Shown here: positions 50,101-58,544 of the stretch, piece after piece
How positions within the stretch are numbered: the first letter of the stretch is position 1
Layout: each line of letters starts with the position of its first letter
From: an uncultured Peptoniphilaceae bacterium
GTDB lineage: Bacteria; Bacillota; Clostridia; Tissierellales; Peptoniphilaceae
NCBI GenBank assembly: GCA_943912255.1
Contig: CALTTP010000002.1
Span: 1 to 64,000 of the forward strand
Direction of reading: 5' to 3'
Length of the DNA: 64,000 nt
Program-made: the position numbers and the translations under genes
Notes under the pieces: model-generated
What the model saw: only the letters and a program-made list of their open reading frames with translations
Database searches by the model: none
Told to the model about the DNA's origin: nothing

Positions 50101-52338
50101 ATGAAGAAGATTAGAATTTATGAGATTTCAAAGAAATTAGATATTCCTGCAAAGAAAATTATTGAGGAATTGAGCAAGATAGGGATAAATGTTAAAAGTC
50201 ACATGTCATCAGTTGATGAATCTGTGGAAAAAAAAGTAGTGGATTTATTTACAAAAGAGGAAAAGAATTCTAAGTCTAAGGATAATAAAAGTCAAAAAAA
50301 TGATGAAAAAAAGTCTAAGACAAAGAATCATAAAAAAAAGAATAGTTCACGTAATGTAAAAATTTCCGAAAAAAAATCTGTCAGTGACAATAAGAAAAAG
50401 AAAAATAAGAATAATAACACTCCTATTAATAAAAATAAAGATAAGGGAAGAAAAAACAGTAAAAAGAAAAAGATCGATGAAGATCATTTTAAAAATTTAC
50501 AAAAAACTACTCCAAGATTAAAAAATAAATATAAAAATAAGAAAAAAAGTGATTTAGAAAATATGGAAAATGAAAATAATAATACACCAATAGAAATACC
50601 TGGAAAAATTACTGTTGGAGAGTTGGCTGAGGCAATAGATGTTCCTCTAACTCAATTAATAAGTAAGTTAATTTCCTATGGTATAATGGCTTCTCAAAAT
50701 GAAGAATTAGATTTTGAAAACGCTCAAATTATTAGTTTGGAATTTGGTAAAGAAGTAGTACAAATGACAGAAGAAGACCTGGAAGAGGACATGATGATGG
50801 AACTAGATTTTGAAGACAAAGAATCTTCATTAAAACCTCGTCCTCCTGTGGTAACGGTAATGGGACATGTTGACCATGGTAAGACATCTCTATTAGATAG
50901 TATTAGACATACCTCTGTAACAAGGGGAGAAGCAGGTGGTATCACTCAACATATCGGGGCTTCTGTAGTAAATGTAGATAGTAATAAAATTATATTTTTA
51001 GATACACCAGGACATGAGGCCTTTACAGCTATGAGGTCAAGAGGAGCTCAAGTAACAGACTTAGCAATTTTAGTTGTTGCAGCAGATGATGGAGTTATGC
51101 CTCAAACCTTAGAAGCTATTAACCATGCTAAAGCAGCGGAAGTACCTATTATTGTTGCAATAAATAAAATGGATAAACCAGAAGCTAATGTGGAGCGAAT
51201 CAAACAAGAATTGGCAGAAAATGGATTAATGCCTGATGACTGGGGCGGAGAGGCAATATGCGTTCCTGTATCTGCTAGAACAGGTGATGGTATAGACGAC
51301 TTATTGGAGATGGTTATAACTGTTGCTGAAATAGAAGATTTAAAAGCCAATCCTAATAGAAGAGCTATTGGAACGGTAATTGAAGCTCAGTTAGATAAGG
51401 GTAGAGGTCCTACAGCTACTATACTAATTCAAAAAGGTACTTTAAAAACTGGTGACATTGTAGTTTCCGGAACAACAAGTGGTCGTGTGAGAGCCATGTT
51501 TGACGATAGAGGTAAGAATATAAAGAAGGTTGGTCCTTCCTATCCTGCGTTAATTCTAGGGCTTTCTGATGTACCTGAAGCGGGAGATACTCTTTATGCT
51601 GTTAAAGATGAAAGAACTGCAAGGGGATATGCTGATAAAGCTAAGGAATTACAAAAAGAAGATATGTTACGTTCTTCATCAAATATCAATTTAGATGATT
51701 TATTTAGTCAAATTTCCAGCGGTGATATAAAGGATTTAAATATCATCATTAAGACTGACGTTAGAGGAACAATTGATGCAGTAAAACAGTCTTTTGAAAA
51801 GTTAAGCAATGAAGAGGTTAAAGTAAATATAATTCACGGAGCCGTAGGAGGTATTACGGATTCTGATGTAAACTTAGCCGTAGCATCCAATGCTTTAATT
51901 ATTGGTTTTAATGTTAGACCTTCTCAATCGGCAATTGATCTTTCCAATTTCGAAGGAGTAGAAATTAGGACCTATAGAGTTATTTATGAAGCTATTGAAG
52001 ATATTAAAAACGCTATAAAGGGTATGTTAGCTCCAAAACTTGTGGAAGAAGTTACAGGAAGAGCAGAAGTAAGAGCTGTATTTAAAGTGCCTAATGTAGG
52101 TTCTGTTGCAGGTATTTATGTAACAAATGGTAAAATATTAAGAAATGCTTCTGTTAGATTAATTAGAAATGATATTGTTGTCCATGAAGGAGAAATAGCT
52201 TCTTTAAAAAGATTTAAAGACGACACAAAGGAACTGGCTACAGGTTTTGAAGGTGGCTTAGGCATAGAAAATTACAACGATGTAAAAGAGAATGATATTA
52301 TTGAAGCATATATAATGAAAGAGGTAACTCCAAAGTAG
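50101..52338 (+). CDS. infB: Translation initiation factor IF-2
   Basis: GTPase that brings fMet-tRNA to the 30S subunit. The 745-residue protein begins with an IF2_N-like domain (IRIYEISKKLDIPAKKIIEELSKIG), then a long, extremely Lys/Asn-rich linker (about 55-160), a second IF2_N module (ITVGELAEAIDVPLTQLISKLI), and the G domain with GHVDHGKTSLLD near residues 254-265, DTPGHEAF and NKMDKP. Domains II-IV and the C-terminal fMet-binding domain follow. The ATG at 50101 is supported by GAGAGGAG. rbfA follows after eight bases. Confidence 0.97.
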   Translation: MKKIRIYEISKKLDIPAKKIIEELSKIGINVKSHMSSVDESVEKKVVDLFTKEEKNSKSKDNKSQKNDEKKSKTKNHKKKNSSRNVKISEKKSVSDNKKKKNKNNNTPINKNKDKGRKNSKKKKIDEDHFKNLQKTTPRLKNKYKNKKKSDLENMENENNNTPIEIPGKITVGELAEAIDVPLTQLISKLISYGIMASQNEELDFENAQIISLEFGKEVVQMTEEDLEEDMMMELDFEDKESSLKPRPPVVTVMGHVDHGKTSLLDSIRHTSVTRGEAGGITQHIGASVVNVDSNKIIFLDTPGHEAFTAMRSRGAQVTDLAILVVAADDGVMPQTLEAINHAKAAEVPIIVAINKMDKPEANVERIKQELAENGLMPDDWGGEAICVPVSARTGDGIDDLLEMVITVAEIEDLKANPNRRAIGTVIEAQLDKGRGPTATILIQKGTLKTGDIVVSGTTSGRVRAMFDDRGKNIKKVGPSYPALILGLSDVPEAGDTLYAVKDERTARGYADKAKELQKEDMLRSSSNINLDDLFSQISSGDIKDLNIIIKTDVRGTIDAVKQSFEKLSNEEVKVNIIHGAVGGITDSDVNLAVASNALIIGFNVRPSQSAIDLSNFEGVEIRTYRVIYEAIEDIKNAIKGMLAPKLVEEVTGRAEVRAVFKVPNVGSVAGIYVTNGKILRNASVRLIRNDIVVHEGEIASLKRFKDDTKELATGFEGGLGIENYNDVKENDIIEAYIMKEVTPK

Positions 52339-52346
52339 GTGATAAT

Positions 52347-52712
52347 ATGAATGAAAAGAGAGTTCGAAGAATCTCTTCAGAAATAAATAAAGTAGTATCA
52401 GAATTATTATATAAAGACTTAAAAAATCCTCATATCGATCCTATATATACTGGTATAACTGGCGTTAAAGTTACTAATGACTTAAGTTTTGCCTATATTT
52501 ACATTTCGGTAATTGGTGATGATATAAAAAAAGAAGAAACTTTAAAGGGTTTTGAGGAATCAAAGGGTTATATACGTAAAGAAATAAGTCGAAAGGTTGA
52601 CTTAAGACACACGCCAACCCTAATTTTTAAACTGGATGAATCTTCTGAAAGAGGAATGCATATTGAAAGCATTCTTAACGAGCTAAATTCTGATGGAGAA
52701 AAGAATGACTAA
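52347..52712 (+). CDS. rbfA: Ribosome-binding factor A
   Basis: Cold-shock factor assisting 16S rRNA 5'-end processing and 30S maturation. The 121-residue KH-like protein has RVRRISSEINKVVSELLYKDLKNP, TGVKVTNDLSFAYIYISV and LRHTPTLIFKLDESSERGMHIESIL. It overlaps the nrnA start by eight bases. The ylxP gene found in Bacillus between infB and rbfA is absent. Confidence 0.96.
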   Translation: MNEKRVRRISSEINKVVSELLYKDLKNPHIDPIYTGITGVKVTNDLSFAYIYISVIGDDIKKEETLKGFEESKGYIRKEISRKVDLRHTPTLIFKLDESSERGMHIESILNELNSDGEKND

Positions 52713-53661
52713 AATTGAAGAACTAAGAGAAATAATTGCAAATAACGAAAGTTTTGCAGTTATTTCTCATTTAAGACCAGATGGTGATAATCTTGGATCT
52801 ATTATTGCCATGTCTAAGTATTTAGAAAATCTGGAAAAAAAAGTTTATACAATTGAATTTGATGTAATTCCTGAAAAATTTAATTTTATGGTAGAATATA
52901 TAAGGTTTTACCATGAAATTAAATTTGAAGTAGATGTTGTCATAGCTTTAGATTGTGCAGACAAAAAACGCTTAGGACCTATTGATACTTTGTTTGATTC
53001 TGCAAAGCATATTGTAAAAATAGACCATCACAATACAGATGAAGATTATGGAACTTTAAACATAGTTGATAAAGATATTTCTTCTACTTGCGAATTATTA
53101 ACATCTATTTTGATAAAATTAAATGCTAAATTCACAAAAGAGATTTCATCAGCTTTATTGATGGGAATTTTAACAGATACAGGCAGATACTTGTATGATA
53201 ATGTTACTAGTGATACTTTTGAAATTTCTGCTTTTTTACTAAAAAAAGGAGCTAATAAAGGGCTTTTAATGGACAAGTTGTTTCAGTCTGAGACCTTAAA
53301 TTCCAAAAAGGCACAGCTGGAAATTTTAAAAGACGCACATTTTTACTACAATTCAAAGCTTGTTATCTTAAGGCAGACAAAAGATTTACTAGATCTATAT
53401 GGAGTAACTGATAATGATGTAGAAAATGTCATTAATTACTTTAGGGAAAGTAAGGATGTATATGCTGTAGGATTAATTAAAGAGATTACAGAAGATTCCT
53501 ATAAAATTAGCCTTAGAAGTAAAGATGGTATTGATGTATGTAAGATAGCCTCAGCATTTGGTGGAGGTGGTCATACTCAGGCTTCCGGATGTCAAATAGA
53601 TGGACCTATAGACATTGTTGAAAGCAGACTTGTTGAGAGGTTTGATAATATTGAATGGTAA
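52705..53661 (+). CDS. nrnA: Bifunctional oligoribonuclease/pAp phosphatase
   Basis: DHH/DHHA1 phosphoesterase that degrades nano-RNA and removes the 3' phosphate from pAp; some relatives hydrolyse cyclic di-nucleotide products. The 318-residue protein has VISHLRPDGDNLGS (DHH motif I, first Asp), VIALDCAD, KIDHHNTDEDYGTLNIVD, and the DHHA1 motif GGGGHTQASGCQ near residues 285-296. The ATG at 52705 follows GGAGA. It is a normal neighbour of rbfA and truB. Confidence 0.94.
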   Translation: MTKIEELREIIANNESFAVISHLRPDGDNLGSIIAMSKYLENLEKKVYTIEFDVIPEKFNFMVEYIRFYHEIKFEVDVVIALDCADKKRLGPIDTLFDSAKHIVKIDHHNTDEDYGTLNIVDKDISSTCELLTSILIKLNAKFTKEISSALLMGILTDTGRYLYDNVTSDTFEISAFLLKKGANKGLLMDKLFQSETLNSKKAQLEILKDAHFYYNSKLVILRQTKDLLDLYGVTDNDVENVINYFRESKDVYAVGLIKEITEDSYKISLRSKDGIDVCKIASAFGGGGHTQASGCQIDGPIDIVESRLVERFDNIEW

Positions 53662-54559
53662 TTCTACTTTAAATGGCGTAATAAACATTTATAAAGAAAA
53701 AGGTTTAACTTCTCATGATGTTGTCTACAATCTAAGAAAAATATTAAAAACCAAGAAAATTGGACATGCTGGTACTTTAGATCCTAATGTCACCGGCGTC
53801 TTACCTATATGTGTGGGAAGTTCAACGAAGATCTCTTCATATCTAATGGACAATCCAAAGACCTATATAGGTGAACTATATTTCGGGGTTGAAACTGATA
53901 CAGAAGATATTTGGGGTAATATAGTCAAAATGGACCACTATATTCCCTCACCTGATGAACTGAATAAGGTTTTATCTACCATTTCAGGTAAGACGATTTC
54001 TCAAATTCCACCTATGTATTCAGCTCTAAAAGTAAAAGGTAAAAAACTATATGAGATTGCTAGAGAGGGTAAGTCAATAGAAAGAAAGCCTAGACAAGTT
54101 TTTATTTATGATATGGTCTTATTGGGATTTTACAGTAATAGAGCTGTGATAAAAATAAAATGTTCAAAGGGAACGTATATCAGAACTCTTTTCAAAGATA
54201 TTGCCCAAAGATGTGGTACTTGCGGAACCATGTCTTCTCTTATTAGAACTTCAGCAGGAGGTCTATCCATAAGAGAATCTTTGACTTTGGATACTGTTCA
54301 AACTTTTTTCAACAAGGGGTTACATGACTTTTTAATTACTTCAGATAAAGCATTGAAAAATATTGAAAAACTAATAGTTCCTGATTATATTTTCAACAAG
54401 GTTATTAATGGAGTTGCAATAAAGCCGGATTTAATAAATCTAGATCTTGAAGATAAAAAAGAATACTTGGTCTTTTGTAAAGGCCAATTTATTGGAATAT
54501 ACAGACATGAAAACAAACTTTTAAAAGTCAAAACCTATTTATATAGAGGTAGTAAATGA
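53651..54559 (+). CDS. truB: tRNA pseudouridine-55 synthase
   Basis: Makes pseudouridine 55 in the T-loop of tRNAs. The 302-residue protein has GVINIYKEKGLTSHDVVYNLRKIL, the catalytic GHAGTLDPNVTGVLPICVG (Asp near residue 46), QIPPMYSALKVKGKKLYEIAREG and CSKGTYIRTLFKDIAQRCG. The start is TTG at 53651, overlapping the nrnA end, with GAGAGG ten bases upstream. It precedes ribF with an ATGA overlap. Confidence 0.94.
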   Translation: MNGNSTLNGVINIYKEKGLTSHDVVYNLRKILKTKKIGHAGTLDPNVTGVLPICVGSSTKISSYLMDNPKTYIGELYFGVETDTEDIWGNIVKMDHYIPSPDELNKVLSTISGKTISQIPPMYSALKVKGKKLYEIAREGKSIERKPRQVFIYDMVLLGFYSNRAVIKIKCSKGTYIRTLFKDIAQRCGTCGTMSSLIRTSAGGLSIRESLTLDTVQTFFNKGLHDFLITSDKALKNIEKLIVPDYIFNKVINGVAIKPDLINLDLEDKKEYLVFCKGQFIGIYRHENKLLKVKTYLYRGSK

Positions 54560-55476
54560 TTTTAGAAATTAATAAAAATGATTTAAAACTTAAGGATAAT
54601 TTCGTTATTGCCCTTGGCAATTTTGATGGATTTCATATTGGCCATCAATCCTTGATTCATGAACTTCTAAAGGCTTCAAAAGAATCTAATTTAACGCCTT
54701 CAGTTTTATTATTTAAAGAGCATACTAAGAACGTGTTAGAGGATACACCCTTTAAATATTTAACTAATTTAAATGATAAGATTGAAATTCTTCAAGACTT
54801 AGGAATTGAGGATGTATTTGTTGCAGATTTTCAAGATATTAGAAATCTTACACCTGAAGAGTTCTTAGAATTTTTGTCAAATAATTTAAATGTAATGGGA
54901 ATTGTAGTAGGGAATGATTATAAATTTGGGAAATTTGCCTCTGGGGATATAGATTTTCTTTCTTATTACTGTGAAGAAAATAACCTTTATTTAAAAGTTT
55001 TGAATCAAGTTGAAACAATGGACTCACCTATAAAGAGTACAAATATTAGAAATTTAATCAAATCTGGTAAAGTGGCTCAGGCTAAGGAACTATTAGGTAG
55101 ACCCTATAGAGTAAGGGGAAATGTAGATCATGGATATAAAAGAGGAAGGACATTAGGATTTCCTACAGCCAATATATCTGATTTAAAGGATTATATTCTT
55201 CCGAAGGAAGGCGTCTATCTAACTAAGACCTATATTGAAGGCTACAAATATCCCTATTATAGCCTTTCTTTTGTAGGGAAAAATATAACTTTCTTGGAAA
55301 ATGAGCTTAAAGTAGAGACTTATATTTTAGATTTTAATGGAGATCTTTATGGCAAAGAACTTAAACTGGAATTTTTGGATTTTATTAGGGATAATATTAA
55401 ATTTAACAATGCTGAAGATTTAAGTAATCAAATCAATAAAGATATTGAAACTGCAAGAAATTTATTAGGATTTTAA
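54556..55476 (+). CDS. ribF: Bifunctional riboflavin kinase / FAD synthetase
   Basis: Converts riboflavin to FMN and FAD. The 306-residue protein has the N-terminal nucleotidyl-transferase domain (ALGNFDGFHIGHQSLIHE near residues 20-37, VGNDYKFGKFASGD, STNIRNLIKSGKVAQAKELLGRPYRVRGNV) and the C-terminal kinase domain (GRTLGFPTANI near 200-210, PKEGVYLTKTYI). The start overlaps the truB stop by four bases. No RFN riboswitch is expected or seen because the gene sits inside an operon. Confidence 0.95.
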   Translation: MILEINKNDLKLKDNFVIALGNFDGFHIGHQSLIHELLKASKESNLTPSVLLFKEHTKNVLEDTPFKYLTNLNDKIEILQDLGIEDVFVADFQDIRNLTPEEFLEFLSNNLNVMGIVVGNDYKFGKFASGDIDFLSYYCEENNLYLKVLNQVETMDSPIKSTNIRNLIKSGKVAQAKELLGRPYRVRGNVDHGYKRGRTLGFPTANISDLKDYILPKEGVYLTKTYIEGYKYPYYSLSFVGKNITFLENELKVETYILDFNGDLYGKELKLEFLDFIRDNIKFNNAEDLSNQINKDIETARNLLGF

Positions 55477-55505
55477 TTTACATTTTATCATTGTTATGGT
55501 ACACT
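55477..55505 (+). promoter_or_regulatory. Promoter of rpsO
   Basis: TTTACA (55477-55482), beginning just after the ribF stop, a 17-base spacer and TACACT (55500-55505). Start of transcription near 55512. Confidence 0.65.
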
Positions 55506-55516
55506 TATATAGAAAT

Positions 55517-55563
55517 ACCATTACGTTGAAATTCGATTCCTCAACGATTCCAACAGTAATGGT
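55517..55563 (+). ncRNA. S15-type leader structure of rpsO
   Basis: ACCATTAC (55517-55524) pairs with GTAATGGT (55556-55563), enclosing CGTTGA (55524-55529) paired with TCAACG (55541-55546). The closed, branched fold directly upstream of rpsO resembles the mRNA leaders by which S15 represses its own translation in other bacteria. The exact class is not assigned; the fold was drawn by eye. Confidence 0.65.
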
Positions 55564-55588
55564 GAATAATTAATAATAGGAGGAAAAT

Positions 55589-55855
55589 ATGTTTAGTGCA
55601 GAAGAAAAAAAATCAATAATTGAAGATTTCAAATTAAGTGAATCTGATACAGGTTCACCAGAGGTGCAAATCGCACTTCTTTCAAAAAGAATATCAGATT
55701 TAACTCAACATTTAAAAACGCACCCAAAAGACCATCATTCTAGAAGGGGACTTTTTAAAATGATAGGTAATAGAAGGGGTTTATTAAACTACCTTAAAAG
55801 AAAAGATATTGAAAGATATCGTGACCTAATTAAAAAATTAAACATCAGAGGATAA
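55589..55855 (+). CDS. rpsO: 30S ribosomal protein S15
   Basis: Primary 16S rRNA-binding protein of the central domain. The 88-residue protein has the full family pattern: IIEDFKLSESDTGSPEVQIALLSKRI, LTQHLKTHPKDHHSRRGLFKMIGNRRGLLNYL. AGGAGG precedes the ATG. It has its own promoter and structured leader and is followed by a terminator-like hairpin and pnp, as in most bacteria. Confidence 0.98.
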   Translation: MFSAEEKKSIIEDFKLSESDTGSPEVQIALLSKRISDLTQHLKTHPKDHHSRRGLFKMIGNRRGLLNYLKRKDIERYRDLIKKLNIRG

Positions 55856-55858
55856 TAT

Positions 55859-55889
55859 AATAAGAGCGGTGAGATTCGCTCTTATTTTT
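55859..55889 (+). terminator. Hairpin between rpsO and pnp
   Basis: AATAAGAGCG (55859-55868) pairs with CGCTCTTATT (55877-55886), eight-base loop, then TTT. It may terminate some transcripts or be a processing site for pnp autoregulation, as known in other bacteria. Confidence 0.8.
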
Positions 55890-55918
55890 GAATTATAAAA
55901 ATATTCTAAGGAGAAAAT

Positions 55919-58012
55919 ATGATTAAAGAGTTCAAATACGATTTGGCTGGCAAGGAAATTAAAGTCACCACTGGAAAAGTTGCAAAACAAGCTAATGGAG
56001 CTTGCTTAATTCAATCTGGTGAAACAATAATTTTAGTAACTGCTACAGCTTCAAAACAACCTAGAGAAGGAGTGGATTTCTTTCCTTTAAGTTGTGATTT
56101 TGAAGAAAAGTTGTATGCTGTTGGTAAAATACCAGGTGGTTTTATTAAAAGGGAAGGAAAGGCAACTGAAAGAGGTACCCTTATATCAAGGTTGATCGAT
56201 AGACCACTTAGACCTTTATTTCCTGAAGGATACAGAAACGATGTTCAAGTTATAGCCACAGCTTTATCAGTAGATCCTGATTATAGTCCTGATATATTGT
56301 CTATGATCGGTTCATCTATAGCACTTTCAATTTCTGATATACCTTTTAATGGACCTACAGGATCTGTAGGTGTAGGTATGATAGATGGAAAAGTTATTAT
56401 AAATCCTACAAAAGAAGAAAAAGATAAGTCAGATTTGGAATTGACTGTTGCAGGAACTGAAAAAGCAATCATGATGGTTGAAGCTGGTTGTAATAAATTA
56501 TTAGAAGCCGATGTACTTAATGCAATACTTAAAGCTCATGAGGAAATTAAGGGCATTTGTAGATTTATTTCTGAAATACAATCTGAAATTGGAAAAGAAA
56601 AATCATCTTTTGAAGTTGAATTACCTGATGAACAACTTGTTTCTGAAGTTAAAGATTTTGCACAAGATAGAATAATTCAAGCTTTAAGAGATGAAGATAA
56701 GATTTCAAGAGAAAATAATATTGAAGAAATTTCACAGGAAACCATAGAAAACTTTTCTGAAAAATATGAAGATTCTGAAAGTGATATTAATAAAATATTA
56801 GAAGAAATTCAAGTTAAAGAAGTTAGAAGATTAATAATCGAAGATAAGATTAGACCAGATAATAGAAAAATAGATCAAATTAGAGAATTGAGTTGTGATA
56901 GAGGTCTATTACCTAGAGCTCATGGTTCAGGTTTATTTACAAGGGGACAGACTCAAGTACTATCTGTAGTTACTTTAGGTTCTCCTAGTGATGTACAAGT
57001 TTTAGATGGTCTTATTGAAGAAGAAGACAAAAGGTATATGCACCAATATAATTTCCCACCATATTCAGTAGGGGATACAAAGCCTTTGAGAGCTCCTGGA
57101 CGTAGGGAAATTGGTCATGGTGCTTTAGCAGAAAGAGCTCTAATACCAGTTATACCATCTGTTGAAGAATTCCCTTACACCATTAGAGTTGTATCTGAAG
57201 TTCTTGAATCAAATGGTTCTAGTTCCCAAGCATCCGTATGCGGTTCTACCCTAGCATTATTAGATGCAGGTGTTCCAATTAAAGAATCCGTTGCAGGAAT
57301 AGCTATGGGACTTATGAGTGATGGCGATAATGTCACTATTCTAACAGATATTCAAGGTCTAGAGGACCATTTTGGAGACATGGACTTTAAAGTAGCTGGT
57401 ACAAGAAATGGTATTACTGCTTTACAAATGGATATTAAAATTGATGGTATTTCAGAGGAGATATTAACTAAGGCATTGGAACAGGCAAAAGTAGCTAGAT
57501 TACAAATCCTAGATACAATGGATGCTTTAATTTCAGAACCTGAAAAAGATATTTCCAAATATGCTCCAAGATTAATGACAATAAAAATTGATCCTGAAAA
57601 AATTAGAGAGGTAATTGGACCAGGTGGTAAAACTATTAATAAGATTATTGATGAAACTGGTGTTATCATCGACACAGAAGATGATGGAACAATTACCATT
57701 ACAGCGGATACTACTGAAAATGGCAAAAAAGCCATTGAGATTATAGAAGATATTATTGCAGAAGTAGAAGAAGGTAAGTCCTATCTTGGAAAAGTAATGA
57801 GAATAACAAACTTTGGTGCCTTCATTGACATCCTAAATGGAAAAGAAGGTCTTCTTCATATTTCTAAAATCTCTCATGAGAGGGTTAATAAAGTAGAAGA
57901 CGTATTAAGTGTTGGAGATGAAGTATTAGTTAAGGTTACAGATATAGATAAAATGGGTAGAATTAACCTTTCAAGAAAGGCACTACTTCCAAAACCTAAA
58001 GATAAAAAATAA
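55919..58012 (+). CDS. pnp: Polynucleotide phosphorylase
   Basis: 3'-5' phosphorolytic exoribonuclease of RNA turnover. The 697-residue protein has two RNase PH domains (first: GKVAKQANGACLIQSGETIILVTA; second: FTRGQTQVLSVVTLGSPSDVQ), the phosphate-site region LESNGSSSQASVCGSTLALLDAGV, a KH domain (IREVIGPGGKTINKIIDETG) and an S1 domain (YLGKVMRITNFGAFIDILNGKEGLLHISKISHERV). Length and order are standard. GGAG precedes the ATG. Confidence 0.98.
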   Translation: MIKEFKYDLAGKEIKVTTGKVAKQANGACLIQSGETIILVTATASKQPREGVDFFPLSCDFEEKLYAVGKIPGGFIKREGKATERGTLISRLIDRPLRPLFPEGYRNDVQVIATALSVDPDYSPDILSMIGSSIALSISDIPFNGPTGSVGVGMIDGKVIINPTKEEKDKSDLELTVAGTEKAIMMVEAGCNKLLEADVLNAILKAHEEIKGICRFISEIQSEIGKEKSSFEVELPDEQLVSEVKDFAQDRIIQALRDEDKISRENNIEEISQETIENFSEKYEDSESDINKILEEIQVKEVRRLIIEDKIRPDNRKIDQIRELSCDRGLLPRAHGSGLFTRGQTQVLSVVTLGSPSDVQVLDGLIEEEDKRYMHQYNFPPYSVGDTKPLRAPGRREIGHGALAERALIPVIPSVEEFPYTIRVVSEVLESNGSSSQASVCGSTLALLDAGVPIKESVAGIAMGLMSDGDNVTILTDIQGLEDHFGDMDFKVAGTRNGITALQMDIKIDGISEEILTKALEQAKVARLQILDTMDALISEPEKDISKYAPRLMTIKIDPEKIREVIGPGGKTINKIIDETGVIIDTEDDGTITITADTTENGKKAIEIIEDIIAEVEEGKSYLGKVMRITNFGAFIDILNGKEGLLHISKISHERVNKVEDVLSVGDEVLVKVTDIDKMGRINLSRKALLPKPKDKK

Positions 58013-58043
58013 AACAAAGTTGAAGTAAATTATATTATAAGGA

Positions 58044-58065
58044 AGCACTCAAGTTTTTGAGTGCT
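58044..58065 (+). other. Hairpin with CIRCE-like arms upstream of dut
   Basis: AGCACTCAA (58044-58052) pairs with TTGAGTGCT (58057-58065), four-base loop, followed by CGATTTT. The arms share the AGCACTC/GAGTGCT core with CIRCE and with the hairpin before dnaJ, but the spacing is eight bases and the TT/AA ends are absent. It could be a terminator for pnp. Confidence 0.65.
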
Positions 58066-58081
58066 CGATTTTGGAGGATAT

Positions 58082-58513
58082 ATGAAAGTAAAAGTAATAA
58101 ATAAAAGCAATAATCCACTTCCAAAATATGCAACAGAAGGTTCAGCAGGACTGGATATCCATGCTTTTTTAGATGATAGTATAGTTCTAAAACCCATGGA
58201 TAGATATATAATACCCACTGGATTGTATTTGGAAATTCCTGAAGGATATGAGATACAAGTAAGGGCAAGAAGTGGAATGTCCATAAAACATGGTATAACC
58301 TTGATTAATGGTGTTGGAACCATAGATTCTGATTATAGAGGAGAGTTGGGAGTACCTTTAATCAATCTATCAAATAAGGAATATGAGATCAAAAATGGCG
58401 ATAAAATAGCACAGATAGTCTTATCGAAATATGAAATTCTTGATTTCCAGTTAGAAGACAACCTTGGAGAAACTAAGAGAAGTGACGGAGGTTTTGGACA
58501 TACTGGTTATTAA
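58082..58513 (+). CDS. dut: dUTP diphosphatase
   Basis: Hydrolyses dUTP to dUMP, keeping uracil out of DNA and feeding dTMP synthesis. The 143-residue trimeric type shows the five motifs: TEGSAGLDIHA, DRYIIPTGL-type strand, VRARSGMS, GVGTIDSDYRGELGVPL and RSDGGFGHTGY at the C-terminus. The ATG at 58082 follows GGAGG; an in-frame upstream start within the hairpin tail is rejected. Confidence 0.96.
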   Translation: MKVKVINKSNNPLPKYATEGSAGLDIHAFLDDSIVLKPMDRYIIPTGLYLEIPEGYEIQVRARSGMSIKHGITLINGVGTIDSDYRGELGVPLINLSNKEYEIKNGDKIAQIVLSKYEILDFQLEDNLGETKRSDGGFGHTGY

Positions 58514-58544
58514 GTTCTACTTTACAAAATAACTGGAGGCAGCT

